Source of the DNA: Variovorax sp. Sphag1AA
GTDB lineage: Bacteria > Pseudomonadota > Gammaproteobacteria > Burkholderiales > Burkholderiaceae_C
NCBI RefSeq assembly: GCF_014192575.1
Contig: NZ_JACHYC010000005.1
Span: forward strand, 310,001 to 374,000
Reading direction: 5' to 3'
Length of the DNA: 64,000 nt
Part shown: piece after piece, positions 1 to 9,140 of the stretch
Numbering within the stretch: the first letter of the stretch is position 1
Layout: every line of letters begins with the position of its first letter
The notes under the pieces: generated by a model
Databases searched by the model: none
What the model was told of the DNA's origin: nothing
Seen by the model: only the letters and a program-made list of their open reading frames with translations
Program-made: the position numbers and the translations under genes

Positions 1-1
1 C

Positions 2-178
2 GACGCAGGCGTGGAAACCGTCGCATCGACGACCAACCGCGCCGTCGTGAAGGAACAAGCTGTCGCAGCTGCCCACAACCCGCTGCAAAGCCTTGACCGT
101 CGCGCCTTCTACCGCGACCAAGTGCCGGCGGCTTACCTGAAGCCGAAGGTTTCTTTCACCCGCCAAGCCGCCCTGTAA
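2..178 (+). CDS. 3' end of an unidentified protein (partial)
   Basis: An open frame enters from the left edge and ends with TAA at 176-178, giving 59 C-terminal residues. The sequence is polar and Ala/Val-rich near the edge and ends in KVSFTRQAAL. I recognise no domain. The frame is taken as real because codon use matches the neighbours and a strong terminator hairpin follows 18 bases after the stop. The gene body lies outside the window, so no function is assigned. Confidence 0.6.
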   Translation, partial: DAGVETVASTTNRAVVKEQAVAAAHNPLQSLDRRAFYRDQVPAAYLKPKVSFTRQAAL

Positions 179-196
179 TCAGCGTCGGGGCCAAAG

Positions 197-233
197 AAAG
201 CCGGGACCGCAGCAATGCGGCCTCGGCTTTTTT
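197..233 (+). terminator. Rho-independent terminator
   Basis: An AAAGCCG arm at 197-203 pairs with CGGCTTT at 224-230. Inside it CCGCA (207-211) pairs with TGCGG (216-220) around a GCAA loop, and a T run to 233 follows. It sits just after the stop of the partial + strand gene. It also faces the end of the converging TAXI gene, whose stop is at 244, so it may serve both directions. Confidence 0.8.
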
Positions 234-243
234 CATGCGCGGG

Positions 244-1620
244 TCATTGGGCTTCGCGGCGATCACCGGCGGCTTCCATCTGCCGGTTCAATTGCGCGCG
301 GACGTAGTCCACATGCTGGCGCAGCGTGTAGACGCGGTCCGAGAAATCGAGCGGGAACTTGGTCTCGATGATCTCTTCCTCGATGTGGTCGAGTCGTGAC
401 AGCGCTTCGCTGCGTTCTGCGGCATCGAGTTTGCGCGACGCGAGGTCCTGCTCCAGAAACTTCAGCTCGCCATAGCGCCGATACAGCCGGCTTCGGCGCC
501 GCCATCCGATGAGCCCCGGTAGCACGCGCCCCAACGGCACGAGGATCGCAATCAGCGGCACCAGCAGCAGAAGCAGGCGCTGCACGTAGTTAGCGGCCCA
601 GAACGGCAGGTAGTTCTGCAGGAACGGCCGACCGTGCTTGAAGTACCGATCCGCCTGGTCCGACAAGGGAAAGTCGGTCCCCTGCGCACTCGGGAAGTCG
701 TCCGGCCGGTTGATGAGGCTGGGCTGGCGATGCACCTGGCGCGCGGCTTCCAGCAGCAGATAGGCCAGCGCGGGATGCAGTTCATCGCGCACCACGAGGT
801 TGGCCGTCGTCGCGAGCAGTTTGATGTCTTGCGAGGGCAGATCGAGCTTCGGATTAACGGAACCCCGCTTCAGGCTGACGGGCTGGAAATATGGATAGCG
901 GCGCGCCAGCCCCTCCACGTGATCGAGCGACGCAAGCCGCACGGCCGGGTCGGCCAGCAGCTTCTGGACCGCCGCCGCCTGCGGCGCCGCAATGATGATC
1001 ACCGCGTCTACCTCGCCTTTCGTCAGCAGGTCCGCGGCTGCAAGGCCGCCGGCGCTCACGAAGGTCGTGCCGTCGACCGCGCCTTGCTGACCATCGGGCA
1101 CGGTGACGCCATAGACGGCCAGCAACTGGTGCGCGACCTGATAGTTGCCGCTGCCCGCCACGCCGACAGCAATGCGCTTGCCGGCCAGGACCTCCAGCCC
1201 CTTCGACACATCGAGCGTGCGCGTGAAGATCCATACAGGCTCGAAGGCCACCGTCGCGAGCGAGCGTAGAGGCGTCGAATCCACAGGCGCGTCCGGGTCA
1301 AGCGCCAAGATGCCCGTGCCGCCCTGCACGAAAGCCACTTCGACCGTTCCGTCATTGAGCCGCTGCAGGTTCTCGACCCCACCGCTCGACGGCCGCAATT
1401 CAAGCCGGATGCCTTCCGCCTTCAAGAGCTCCTGATACCGCAGGCCGAAGCGGTGATAGGCGCCGTCGGTGGCGCCGGTGCTCATGACGATCGAGCGCGG
1501 CGGCAGCGGGCTCACATAGCGAACGACGAGCCAGATCGCCACGATGAGCACGGCGATCAACGCGAGCCAGAGGACGAGTCGTCGGCCAGTGGGCAGCGTT
1601 GGCATTGGCGGAGTCTTCAT
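244..1620 (-). CDS. TAXI-family solute-binding protein, membrane anchored
   Basis: A 458-residue member of the TAXI group (TRAP-associated extracytoplasmic immunogenic proteins), which bind small organic acids or amino acids outside the cytoplasm. The family signature STGATDGAYHRFG lies at residues 47-59, followed by SSGGVENLQRL and a hydrophobic VAFVQGG stretch. Unlike the usual secreted 320-residue form, it has an N-terminal membrane helix (about 15-35) without a clear cleavage site. A second hydrophobic segment (about 345-372) leads into a charged, probably cytoplasmic, helical tail of about 85 residues. No TRAP permease gene is adjacent. It may act as a tethered sensor or serve a distant permease, which is inference. 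Family assignment is firm; the ligand is unknown. Confidence 0.85.
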   Translation of the reverse strand: MKTPPMPTLPTGRRLVLWLALIAVLIVAIWLVVRYVSPLPPRSIVMSTGATDGAYHRFGLRYQELLKAEGIRLELRPSSGGVENLQRLNDGTVEVAFVQGGTGILALDPDAPVDSTPLRSLATVAFEPVWIFTRTLDVSKGLEVLAGKRIAVGVAGSGNYQVAHQLLAVYGVTVPDGQQGAVDGTTFVSAGGLAAADLLTKGEVDAVIIIAAPQAAAVQKLLADPAVRLASLDHVEGLARRYPYFQPVSLKRGSVNPKLDLPSQDIKLLATTANLVVRDELHPALAYLLLEAARQVHRQPSLINRPDDFPSAQGTDFPLSDQADRYFKHGRPFLQNYLPFWAANYVQRLLLLLVPLIAILVPLGRVLPGLIGWRRRSRLYRRYGELKFLEQDLASRKLDAAERSEALSRLDHIEEEIIETKFPLDFSDRVYTLRQHVDYVRAQLNRQMEAAGDRREAQ

Positions 1621-1743
1621 GCTTCAACAGACGCTCGCATTTGAGATCGCCCATTCTGCCCACGAACTGTTGCAATGTCGTCGTGGTCCTGCCTCGGGGT
1701 TGCGCTAGTCTTCGCGCGTTTTTTCGATTTCAAGGAGGTACAC

Positions 1744-2142
1744 ATGAACCACTTCACCCGACACGGTTTGGCACTCGTCTTCGCAGGCGCACTCAGCTGC
1801 GCAAATGCGCAAGGTCTCGACGCTCTCAAGGGCCTCGCCGGAGGCTCGACGGGTGCCGGATCGATGGCGTCGGGCAGTCTCGGCAACGCCGCGGGCGTGC
1901 TGGAGTACTGCCTGAAGAACAACTACTTGAGCGGCGCTAACGCTTCCTCCGTCAAGGACCAGCTCATGAGCAAGATCCCCGGCGGCCAGCCGGCTTCGGA
2001 CGCGGGCTACGTCGATGGATCGAAGGGCATCCTGACAAGCAGCGACGGCAAGAAGATGGACCTGACCGGGAGCGGCCTCAAGGCGGAACTCACCAAGAAG
2101 GCCTGCGACTTTGTCCTGAACCAGGCGAAGTCAATGATCTGA
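1744..2142 (+). CDS. DUF2501 (YjjA-like) periplasmic protein
   Basis: A 132-residue small secreted protein of the DUF2501 family (E. coli YjjA). The N-terminus MNHFTRHGLALVFAGALSC with a following NAQ is a signal peptide. The mature part is glycine/serine-rich and then carries the conserved block with a single pair of Cys residues (EYCLKNNYL and KKACDFVL) and a GILTSSDGKK segment. The start at 1744 is chosen because AAGGAGGT lies at 1732-1739, five bases before ATG; an upstream extension to 1675 would bypass it. The two cysteines could form a periplasmic disulfide. The function of the family is unknown. It ends 17 bases before the converging slmA gene. Confidence 0.85.
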   Translation: MNHFTRHGLALVFAGALSCANAQGLDALKGLAGGSTGAGSMASGSLGNAAGVLEYCLKNNYLSGANASSVKDQLMSKIPGGQPASDAGYVDGSKGILTSSDGKKMDLTGSGLKAELTKKACDFVLNQAKSMI

Positions 2143-2158
2143 TTTGGCGGCGCAGCCT

Positions 2159-2803
2159 TCAGAGCATTAGCGCGACCGCAGCGTCAAGGTGCTCGGAAGG
2201 CAGGCGCCGGAATCCCGAGCGCGCGAAGCGCTGAAGCCGTCCCACGACGAAGGCGGTGATAGCGGAGGCGCGAATCTGCGCATCGACGGTCGGCGTCGCG
2301 GCGCCATCGTCTGCCGCCGCGTCGCGCAAGACCTGCCGCAAGGTGGCCTCGATCTTGTCGAAGAACTGGTTCATGCGGTTCTGCAACCGCTCGTTCTCGA
2401 AGACCAGTGCATCGCCGACCATCACGCGGGTCATGCCCGGGTTCTTCTCGGCGAACTGCACCACCATCGCGACGATGCGCGCAGCCTGATCACGGCCCGC
2501 GCCCTCACGCTCGACGATCTGGTTGACGAGCGTGAAGACGCTTTGCTCGATGAAGTCGATGAGCCCCTCGAACATCTGTGCCTTGCTCGCGAAATGCCGG
2601 TAAAGCGCGGCCTCACTTACCTCGAGGCGCGCTGCCAGCGCGGCGGTGGTCACACGTTCGGCGCCCGGCTGTTCGAGCATCGACGCAAGCGCCTGGAGAA
2701 TTTGCACGCGCCGTTCTCCCGGCTTGGGCCGTTTTCGCATCGGTGCGGCCACCGGGTCTGAAGTGCTGGGGGCGCCAACGGCGCTGGGCTCGTCGTTCTG
2801 CAT
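2159..2803 (-). CDS. slmA: Nucleoid occlusion factor SlmA (TetR family)
   Basis: A 214-residue TetR-fold protein. The N-terminal DNA-binding domain includes TAALAARLEVSEAALYRHF, the recognition-helix pattern typical of SlmA, and the C-terminal dimer domain has the KNPGMTRVMVGDALVFE stretch. SlmA binds chromosomal sites and blocks FtsZ ring assembly over the nucleoid. The frame stays open far upstream, through galE antisense; MQNDEPS at 2803 is chosen as the first Met after the divergent galE promoter region. MRKRPKPGERR, about 20 codons further in, is an alternative. Proximity to argB is common in betaproteobacteria; here galE sits between them. Confidence 0.88.
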   Translation of the reverse strand: MQNDEPSAVGAPSTSDPVAAPMRKRPKPGERRVQILQALASMLEQPGAERVTTAALAARLEVSEAALYRHFASKAQMFEGLIDFIEQSVFTLVNQIVEREGAGRDQAARIVAMVVQFAEKNPGMTRVMVGDALVFENERLQNRMNQFFDKIEATLRQVLRDAAADDGAATPTVDAQIRASAITAFVVGRLQRFARSGFRRLPSEHLDAAVALML

Positions 2804-2927
2804 GGGCACGCGCAAAATGTAAAAAAATGATTCTCGCACAGGGCTGTTAGCGGCTGCCAACCGGGCAAGCCCTGCTTGTCGCGCAGAATCGACACATCTT
2901 CTTTCAACCCGCCCCGGAACGAATTCG

Positions 2928-3947
2928 ATGAGCACAAGCATTCTTGTCACTGGCGGCGCCGGCTTCATCGGCAGCCACACCTGCGTGGCTCTGGCGCAGG
3001 CAGGGTACACGCCAGTCATCCTGGACAACCTCGTCAACAGCGATGTGCGGGTGCTCGAGCGGCTGGAGCGGATCATCGGCAAGAAGCCGGAGTTCATCGA
3101 AGGCGACGTTCGTGACGGACACCTGCTCGACCGCCTGTTTCGCGAACACCGGATCGGCGGCGTCATCCATTTCGCGGGGCTGAAGGCGGTGGGCGACTCC
3201 GTCGCAGACCCGATCACCTATTACGACAACAACGTCAACGGCACCCTGGTGCTCGCGGCGGCGATGCAGGCCGCTGGCGTGCGGACGCTGATCTTCTCGT
3301 CGTCGGCGACCGTCTATGGTGACCCCGAACGCTCCCCGATCCCCGAGAACGCGGCGCTGCGCCCGGCCAATCCGTACGGGTGGTCGAAGCTGATGGTCGA
3401 GCAGGCCCTGTCCGACCTGCAGCACGCGCACCCCGACTGGCGGATCGCGTTGCTGCGCTATTTCAATCCGGTCGGCGCCCATGAAAGTGGCTTGATCGGC
3501 GAGCATCCACAAGGCAAGCCCAACAACCTGATGCCCTTCGTGTGCCAGGTCGCTGTCGGATTGCGGGAAAAGCTTGCAATCCACGGCGGCGACTACCCCA
3601 CCGCGGACGGCACAGGTGTGCGCGACTACGTGCACGTCATGGATCTCGCCGAGGGCCATGTCGCTGCGCTGCGGCACGCGGAGAAGCAACCCGGCCTGCT
3701 CAAGGTCAACCTCGGCACCGGCGAGGGCGCTTCGGTCCTCGACGTGGTGAAAGCCTTCGAACGCGCGAGCGGCAGGCCGCTCAACTACGAGATCGGCCCC
3801 CGCCGGCCCGGCGATGTCCCAGCTTATTGGGCTGACCCCTCAATGGCCCGGAACGTCCTGGGATGGCGCGCCCACCGCGGTCTGGACCAGATGTGCGCCG
3901 ACAGCTGGCGCTGGCAGCAGGCCAATCCCAGCGGCTACGAAAGCTGA
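2928..3947 (+). CDS. galE: UDP-glucose 4-epimerase
   Basis: A 339-residue extended short-chain dehydrogenase that interconverts UDP-glucose and UDP-galactose with bound NAD. TGGAGFIGSH at residues 8-17 is the Rossmann motif. The SSSATVYG block and PYGWSK supply the catalytic Ser/Thr, Tyr and Lys, and the RYFNPVGAHESGLIGE stretch is typical of GalE. Length matches E. coli GalE (338). It is divergent from slmA and converges on argB. It probably supplies UDP-Gal, or UDP-GalNAc if the substrate pocket allows, for the polysaccharide locus that starts 1 kb downstream. Whether it accepts acetylated sugars cannot be read safely by eye. Confidence 0.95.
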   Translation: MSTSILVTGGAGFIGSHTCVALAQAGYTPVILDNLVNSDVRVLERLERIIGKKPEFIEGDVRDGHLLDRLFREHRIGGVIHFAGLKAVGDSVADPITYYDNNVNGTLVLAAAMQAAGVRTLIFSSSATVYGDPERSPIPENAALRPANPYGWSKLMVEQALSDLQHAHPDWRIALLRYFNPVGAHESGLIGEHPQGKPNNLMPFVCQVAVGLREKLAIHGGDYPTADGTGVRDYVHVMDLAEGHVAALRHAEKQPGLLKVNLGTGEGASVLDVVKAFERASGRPLNYEIGPRRPGDVPAYWADPSMARNVLGWRAHRGLDQMCADSWRWQQANPSGYES

Positions 3948-3958
3948 GAAAGACGGGC

Positions 3959-4852
3959 CTACCGGGCCCGGATCATCGTGCCGAATGCCTGCTCTGTCAG
4001 GATTTCGAGCAGCATGGCGTGCGGCACGCGACCGTCGATGATGTGCACCGCGTTCACGCCGCTCTTGGCCGCATCGAGCGCACCCTCGATCTTCGGCAGC
4101 ATGCCGCCGGAAATCGTGCCGTCGGCGAAGAGCTCGTCGATCTCGCGCGCGCTTAGGTCGGTCAGCAGATTGCCGTTCTTGTCGAGCACGCCGGGCGTGT
4201 TGGTGAGCATCATCAGCTTCTCGGCCTTGAGCACCGTGGCCAGCTTGCCGGCAACGACGTCGGCGTTGATGTTGTAGCTCTCGTTCGCCTCGCCGAAGCC
4301 GATCGGGCTGACGACCGGGATGAAGGCATCGTCCTGCAGCGCCTTGACCACGCTCGGGTCGATCGAGACGATGTCGCCGACCTGGCCAACGTCGTGGTGC
4401 AGGTTGGGGTCGTTCCGGTCGGCCATCTTGAGCTTCTGGGCGCGGATCAAGCCGCCGTCGCGGCCGGTCAATCCCACCGCCTTGCCGCCGGCCTGGTTGA
4501 TGAGGCCCACGATGTCCTGCTGGACTTCGCCGGCCAGGACCCATTCGACGACTTCCATGGTCTCGGAATCCGTCACCCGCATGCCCTGGATGAAGTGGCC
4601 CTTCTTGCCGAGCCGGTTGAGGGCTGCCTCGATCTGCGGGCCTCCGCCGTGCACCACGACCGGATTCATGCCGACGAGCTTGAGCAGCACCACGTCTTCC
4701 GCAAAGTCCGCCTGCAGTTCAGGATCGGTCATGGCGTTGCCGCCGTACTTGATGACGATGGTCTTGCCGTGGAACTTGCGGATGTACGGCAGCGCCTGGG
4801 CCAGGATTTCAGCCTTGTCGCGCGGGGCAATGTTGAGGACGGAATCGGTCAT
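3959..4852 (-). CDS. argB: Acetylglutamate kinase
   Basis: A 297-residue amino-acid kinase catalysing the second step of arginine synthesis, phosphorylation of N-acetyl-L-glutamate. IKYGGNA (residues 34-40) and VHGGGPQ (67-73) are the phosphate-binding glycine motifs; the NINADVVAG block and the ending VPHAMLLEILTEQAFGTMI are typical. The start MTDSVLNIAP at 4852 is chosen because it matches the normal family length; the frame continues upstream without a stop but without family sequence. The next gene on this strand, the sugar-phosphate transferase, ends 50 bases upstream, so read-through from it is possible. Confidence 0.95.
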   Translation of the reverse strand: MTDSVLNIAPRDKAEILAQALPYIRKFHGKTIVIKYGGNAMTDPELQADFAEDVVLLKLVGMNPVVVHGGGPQIEAALNRLGKKGHFIQGMRVTDSETMEVVEWVLAGEVQQDIVGLINQAGGKAVGLTGRDGGLIRAQKLKMADRNDPNLHHDVGQVGDIVSIDPSVVKALQDDAFIPVVSPIGFGEANESYNINADVVAGKLATVLKAEKLMMLTNTPGVLDKNGNLLTDLSAREIDELFADGTISGGMLPKIEGALDAAKSGVNAVHIIDGRVPHAMLLEILTEQAFGTMIRAR

Positions 4853-4902
4853 GTTGGGCAGTCGAAAGACGAAGTCCGGATTCGGGAATTGTGACGCGGA
4901 AC

Positions 4903-5997
4903 TCAGGGCCGCAACCAGCGCGGCACCTTGAAGCGCACGATCATGAGATACGCCGCCACGTACGTCGCGATGAACAGGATGCAGAAGGCGATCAGCACGA
5001 GTGTGTTGTTCCAGAACAGCACAGCCGGCACCACCGTCAGCGCGGCGAAGATCCACAGGTAGGGCGAAGTTCGATTGTTGCGCGCGAGCATCTGCCGCGC
5101 CTCGTCATCCGCAAAGGCCACGCGGACGATGCGGCGGAAGATCAGCTGGTGGAAGTGCAGGGCGTCCGCCATGCCCGGAGACTGGCCACGCGCGACCTTC
5201 CGGTAGATGGAAAACACGGTCTCCCACACCGGATAGATCAGCAGCAGCATCGGAAACCACGGCGAGACGACCCGATGCCGCTGAACCAGCGTCACCGCCG
5301 CAATGGCGATCACCATTCCCCAAACATAGGCGCCGCCGTCTCCCGCGAAGATCTTGCCGCGCGGGTAGTTCCACATCAGGAAGCCCAGCGTGGCGCCGAC
5401 CAGGCAGATCACCATGGCCGCAAGTTGCCGATCGCCGACCTGCAGCGCGACGTGCGAGATCGCAAGGCACACCAGCACGGCGACCGTGCCCGCGAGGCCG
5501 TTGTAGCCGTCGATGATGTTGAAGGCGTGCGGCAGGCCGCCGATTGCCAACGCCGCGAACAGCAGAGCCACGTAGGGCATCGCCTGGAGCCACCCGTCGA
5601 GGACCGGAAAGCCGGTGCGCGACACGCCGATGTTGAGCACCCAGCACACCACCAGCGCGCAACCGATCGTGAGACTGAGCCTGTAGCGGACGGAGACCTG
5701 CTGCGTCACGTCCTCGATGATGCCGCCGAGTACCGCCGGCGAGATGCACAGCAGCGTGAGAAGGGACGTCTTGAGCGGCCACGACACATTGAAGGGATCG
5801 GAAGGGATCCCCGCGACCAGCCAGGCGACGCCCATCCCCATCAGGATGCCCGCGCCACCGAGGCGCGGCACATGCCCCTTGTGAAAGCGCTGCGGCATGT
5901 CGGCCGCGTAGCGCCGCGCATACCTGCGCCCGCGGCGCATGAAGATCTGCACGCCCAGGGCGGAGATGAGGAAGCTGATGACGATCAATGCAATCAT
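4903..5997 (-). CDS. MraY/WecA-family polyprenyl-phosphate sugar-1-phosphate transferase (GT4)
   Basis: A 364-residue polytopic membrane enzyme with about ten hydrophobic helices. Family motifs are VPRLGG (43-48), an acidic pair ED (95-96) where many relatives have DD, NIIDGYNGLAG (160-170), FAGDGGAY (217-224) and the cytoplasmic HFHQLIFRR (281-289). Such enzymes move a sugar-1-phosphate, often GlcNAc-1-P, from UDP-sugar to undecaprenyl phosphate and so prime O-antigen or exopolysaccharide synthesis. It stands at the left end of the glycosyltransferase array and is divergent from the first of them. The exact sugar is unknown. The ED pair is recalled from other Burkholderiales members and is not by itself a sign of inactivity. 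Confidence 0.88.
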   Translation of the reverse strand: MIALIVISFLISALGVQIFMRRGRRYARRYAADMPQRFHKGHVPRLGGAGILMGMGVAWLVAGIPSDPFNVSWPLKTSLLTLLCISPAVLGGIIEDVTQQVSVRYRLSLTIGCALVVCWVLNIGVSRTGFPVLDGWLQAMPYVALLFAALAIGGLPHAFNIIDGYNGLAGTVAVLVCLAISHVALQVGDRQLAAMVICLVGATLGFLMWNYPRGKIFAGDGGAYVWGMVIAIAAVTLVQRHRVVSPWFPMLLLIYPVWETVFSIYRKVARGQSPGMADALHFHQLIFRRIVRVAFADDEARQMLARNNRTSPYLWIFAALTVVPAVLFWNNTLVLIAFCILFIATYVAAYLMIVRFKVPRWLRP

Positions 5998-6041
5998 GGG
6001 TATGGAGCGGGAACCCTAGAATTCCCGGGCGAAATTAGACC

Positions 6042-6812
6042 ATGCCGACGCCCGCCTCCTCCCTGACCCAACCCATCACCGTGTCGATCGTGAGCCACGG
6101 TCAGCTTGCGCTGGTGAAGCCGCTGCTGGAGCAGCTCGACCGATTCAGCCACACCGTGGTCGAGAAGGTCGTGCTGACCATCAACGTGCCGGAACCCGAC
6201 GTGCTCGATGGCGCCACCTGGCGCTTTGCGCTGGAGCGGATCGACAACCCGGGGCCGATGGGTTTCGGGGCGAATCACAACCAGGCCTTCAAGCATTGCG
6301 GAACGCCGTGGTTCCTCGTGCTCAATCCGGACATCCGCTTCGACGGGGACGTGCTTGGGCCGCTGATCGCGCAAGCCAAGGCACGCAGCGGCCTGCTGAC
6401 GCCGCGCATCCTCGAACCCGGCAAGGACGCGCCCGAGCAGCATCGGGCCATCATCACGCCGAGTGAAATCCTCACGCGCAAGCGGCCCGACTATGTCCGG
6501 CCTGTTGTGCCGCACTGGATTCCAGGGCTCTTCATGCTGTTTCGCAGCGAGGCGTACCGCGAGATCGGCGGCTTCGACGAGCGCTTCTTCATGTACGGCG
6601 AGGATTTCGACATCTGCGCTCGCACCCAGCTCGCGGGCTGGAAGCTTCAGGTCGCCGAAGACCTTCTCGCGCGCCACGACGCCCAACGCGCCAGCAGGAC
6701 CGACGCCAAGCATCTCTACTGGCACGTGACCAGCCTGCTCAAGGTGTGGACCTCCGGCGCGTTCTGGCGCTTTCGCGCCGCGATGCGAAGGAATCAAGCT
6801 TCGGTGCGGTAG
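6042..6812 (+). CDS. GT2 glycosyltransferase (rhamnosyltransferase-like)
   Basis: A 256-residue soluble GT-A fold enzyme. TVSIVSHGQ (13-21) begins the nucleotide-binding fold, FGANHNQAF (75-83) and LNPDIRF (94-100) supply the DxD-like metal site, and GGFDERFFMYGEDFDIC is the acceptor/catalytic block typical of WbbL-type rhamnosyltransferases. With rmlBDAC in the same locus a rhamnose donor is plausible. No membrane helix is seen, so it works at the cytoplasmic face on the lipid-linked chain. Its last 19 bases overlap the end of the converging GT2 gene. Confidence 0.85.
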   Translation: MPTPASSLTQPITVSIVSHGQLALVKPLLEQLDRFSHTVVEKVVLTINVPEPDVLDGATWRFALERIDNPGPMGFGANHNQAFKHCGTPWFLVLNPDIRFDGDVLGPLIAQAKARSGLLTPRILEPGKDAPEQHRAIITPSEILTRKRPDYVRPVVPHWIPGLFMLFRSEAYREIGGFDERFFMYGEDFDICARTQLAGWKLQVAEDLLARHDAQRASRTDAKHLYWHVTSLLKVWTSGAFWRFRAAMRRNQASVR

Positions 6813-7846
6813 ATCCGGCGGAAGCCGCGGATCAGGGGGAATTTGGTGGCGGTGCCGATGGCGCGCACCATTCCAGGCGAGCTATGGGCCAGCAAGAAGC
6901 GGGTGATCCGCAACTTGGTCTTGGCGCGAACACCCACATACGGGTTGGTGACCACCATGTGAACGTAGTCGTCGAGGTGCTCGAACATCTCGCCGCGATA
7001 TTCGTTGTCGAGCTTGATCGCTTGGATCGCATGGTCCACGAAGAGCTTGCCGAAGCGCGGCATGAGGTAGTCGCGCAGGTAGAAGCGTCCGCGTTTGGGC
7101 TCGTCGGGAAAGGTCTGCGCAAGCTTCTTGAAGAAACGGTAGCGGCTTCGAATCATGCGGATGCCGAACGAAGTGCTCTCGGTGTGGATGCACCAGACCG
7201 TCACCGCGCGGTCCAAATAGTGATTGCTGTAGCCCTTGCGGAAGATACGAAGGAACAGGTCGTCGTCCTCGAACCCCATGAACTGGGGATCGAATCCGCC
7301 CACCGCATCAAATGCCGCCCGACCGACGATCGTGGCCGAAGGCAACACGAACATGTCATACCGCAGCAGGTCGAAGATGCTCGTCTTGGGGTTGTGCTTT
7401 GCGTGCTGCTTCACCAGCTCGGTGCGCACCACGTTGCCATCGACGTCGGCTTCGTACAGGTCTGCGTAGACGTACCCGAAGCGCGCATCGCCAGCCGGAA
7501 TGGCGTTGACCAGCAGCTCGATATGGTTCGGAAGATAGAAATCGTCCTGGTCCAGGAAACAGATGTAGGCCGAGGTCGAAGCCGCCACGCCGGCGTTGCG
7601 GGCCGAACCTTGGCCGCCGTTTTCCTTGTCGACGATCCTGAACGGATAGCGCGTGCTCAAGGCACCCAGGGCTTCACGCTCCTCGGGCCGCGAACCATCG
7701 TTGACGACGATCACCTCGTCGGCCGGGACTGTCTGGTTGAACACGCTCTTGACCGAGCGCTCGATGAAGTCGGCGCCGTTGTAGAACGGGATGACGACCA
7801 CGACCGTGGGCCTGGATGCGTGGTTGGAAGCGTTCGCGTCGGACAT
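6794..7846 (-). CDS. GT2 glycosyltransferase
   Basis: A 350-residue enzyme with a clear GT-A domain. VVVVIPFYNGADFIERSV (15-32) is the Rossmann-like start, VVNDGS (47-52) the nucleotide site, QGSARNAGV (79-87) the ribose-binding block and FLDQDD (97-102) the metal-binding DxD. The C-terminal 100 residues are basic and amphipathic, suggesting membrane association. It follows another GT2 gene on the same strand with a gap of about 20 bases, so the two are probably cotranscribed. Donor and linkage cannot be told from sequence alone. Confidence 0.88.
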   Translation of the reverse strand: MSDANASNHASRPTVVVVIPFYNGADFIERSVKSVFNQTVPADEVIVVNDGSRPEEREALGALSTRYPFRIVDKENGGQGSARNAGVAASTSAYICFLDQDDFYLPNHIELLVNAIPAGDARFGYVYADLYEADVDGNVVRTELVKQHAKHNPKTSIFDLLRYDMFVLPSATIVGRAAFDAVGGFDPQFMGFEDDDLFLRIFRKGYSNHYLDRAVTVWCIHTESTSFGIRMIRSRYRFFKKLAQTFPDEPKRGRFYLRDYLMPRFGKLFVDHAIQAIKLDNEYRGEMFEHLDDYVHMVVTNPYVGVRAKTKLRITRFLLAHSSPGMVRAIGTATKFPLIRGFRRIYRTEA

Positions 7847-7868
7847 TCCGGGGACTGTGTTGGTTTTT

Positions 7869-8861
7869 CTAGACGGACTCGAAGAGGTCGCGCACGACGC
7901 CGCGCGTGCCGCGGCCGAACTTGTTGTAGCGGCCGGTCATCGCCTCACGAAGCACGGGTACGCAGCGCGCCAGCCGGGAGGGCGGGAGCGCTGCACGAAA
8001 GCGCTGGTGCTCGATCTTCTCGCGCAACTTCTGGATCGTATCCGCCGCGACGAGGTCGCCCAGGGACAGCAGCCGATCGAGCAGCAGCTCCGCCTTGATC
8101 GCGCGCTTGACATGGGTGTCGCCCCGCGATGCCAGCGCCTTGCGCACCTTGCCAAGGAAGGTGTCGCGGCGGGCGCCGATCTGGTTGCCACCATGCTGGC
8201 GATATTCGATCAACTCGTCTTCGAGCACGTCGACGCGGCCGACCGACGAAGCGACGATCGCCAGCCACTCGTCGTGAATCCATTCTTTTGGGAAAGGCAG
8301 AGCGTGCTCAAGCAGCGACCGGCGGAAGAGTGTCGTGGCGCCGGTCACAAGATTGCGGCGCAGAAAGACATCGAAGGCCTGGCCAACGTGAATCCAGTCC
8401 AGTTCGAACTGCTTGACCTCCAGCGCGTGGAAGAGCGATTGCCCGAGATCGCGTCGCTCGCCGTCGACCAGGCGCGCATCGGAGTGCAGCAGGAGCAGAT
8501 CGGGGCGTTTCTCGAATTCGGCCGCCATTTGCGCGAGACGCTCCGGATGCCAGACGTCATCCTGGTCGCTCAACGCGATCAGGTCACCAGAGCAGGCGCT
8601 GACCGCTTGCTCGAAGTTCTTGGTGACGCGCAAGGCTGTGGTGTTGCGAAGCACGCGAAAGCCAATCTTCAACCCTGGAAGTTCGCGCATGGACGTCTCC
8701 AGTGCCAATTGCGCCACGCTCACGCAGTCGTCTGTGGACGCATCGTCGGACAGAACGATCTCCACCGGCGGAAAGGTCTGTCGGCAGATGCTTTGCACTT
8801 GCTCACCAATATACCGGGCACCATTGTGAGAGCAGAGAGCGACGGAAATGGAGAGAGCCAT
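7869..8861 (-). CDS. GT2 glycosyltransferase
   Basis: A 330-residue GT-A enzyme. SISVALCSHNGARYIGEQ (4-21) starts the fold, IVLSDDAS (35-42) is the nucleotide site and LSDQDDVW (97-104) the DxD region, a pattern common in rhamnosyl- and other deoxysugar transferases. The start MALSISV at 8861 puts the first strand at the usual position. A longer start at 8915 is possible, but its extra 18 residues are Cys-rich and unlike the family. The 279 bases between this gene and the methyltransferase at 9141 hold no gene I can support and presumably carry divergent promoters. Confidence 0.85.
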   Translation of the reverse strand: MALSISVALCSHNGARYIGEQVQSICRQTFPPVEIVLSDDASTDDCVSVAQLALETSMRELPGLKIGFRVLRNTTALRVTKNFEQAVSACSGDLIALSDQDDVWHPERLAQMAAEFEKRPDLLLLHSDARLVDGERRDLGQSLFHALEVKQFELDWIHVGQAFDVFLRRNLVTGATTLFRRSLLEHALPFPKEWIHDEWLAIVASSVGRVDVLEDELIEYRQHGGNQIGARRDTFLGKVRKALASRGDTHVKRAIKAELLLDRLLSLGDLVAADTIQKLREKIEHQRFRAALPPSRLARCVPVLREAMTGRYNKFGRGTRGVVRDLFESV

Positions 8862-9140
8862 AGGAACGGGGCGGCAGGTGGAACAATGAAGCCCGACACG
8901 TTCGACGGCGGCCATGAAGGGAGCGGGGGAACCGGATGTTGGAAGATTCTAGTTTGGCGCCACGTAGCGGCGAGCGCTACCTCAGCCTTCGCCGCCATCC
9001 CCTTGGGAAGAAATTGTTCTCGCGTAGACTGCTCACCCCGCTTTCGGCCGGGATTTCCGGCGCGGCGAAGCAACACACCAACAAACCATTCATGACGTCT
9101 CGAACCAGGTCCTATCGAACCTCATCGAGAACCGTCTACG

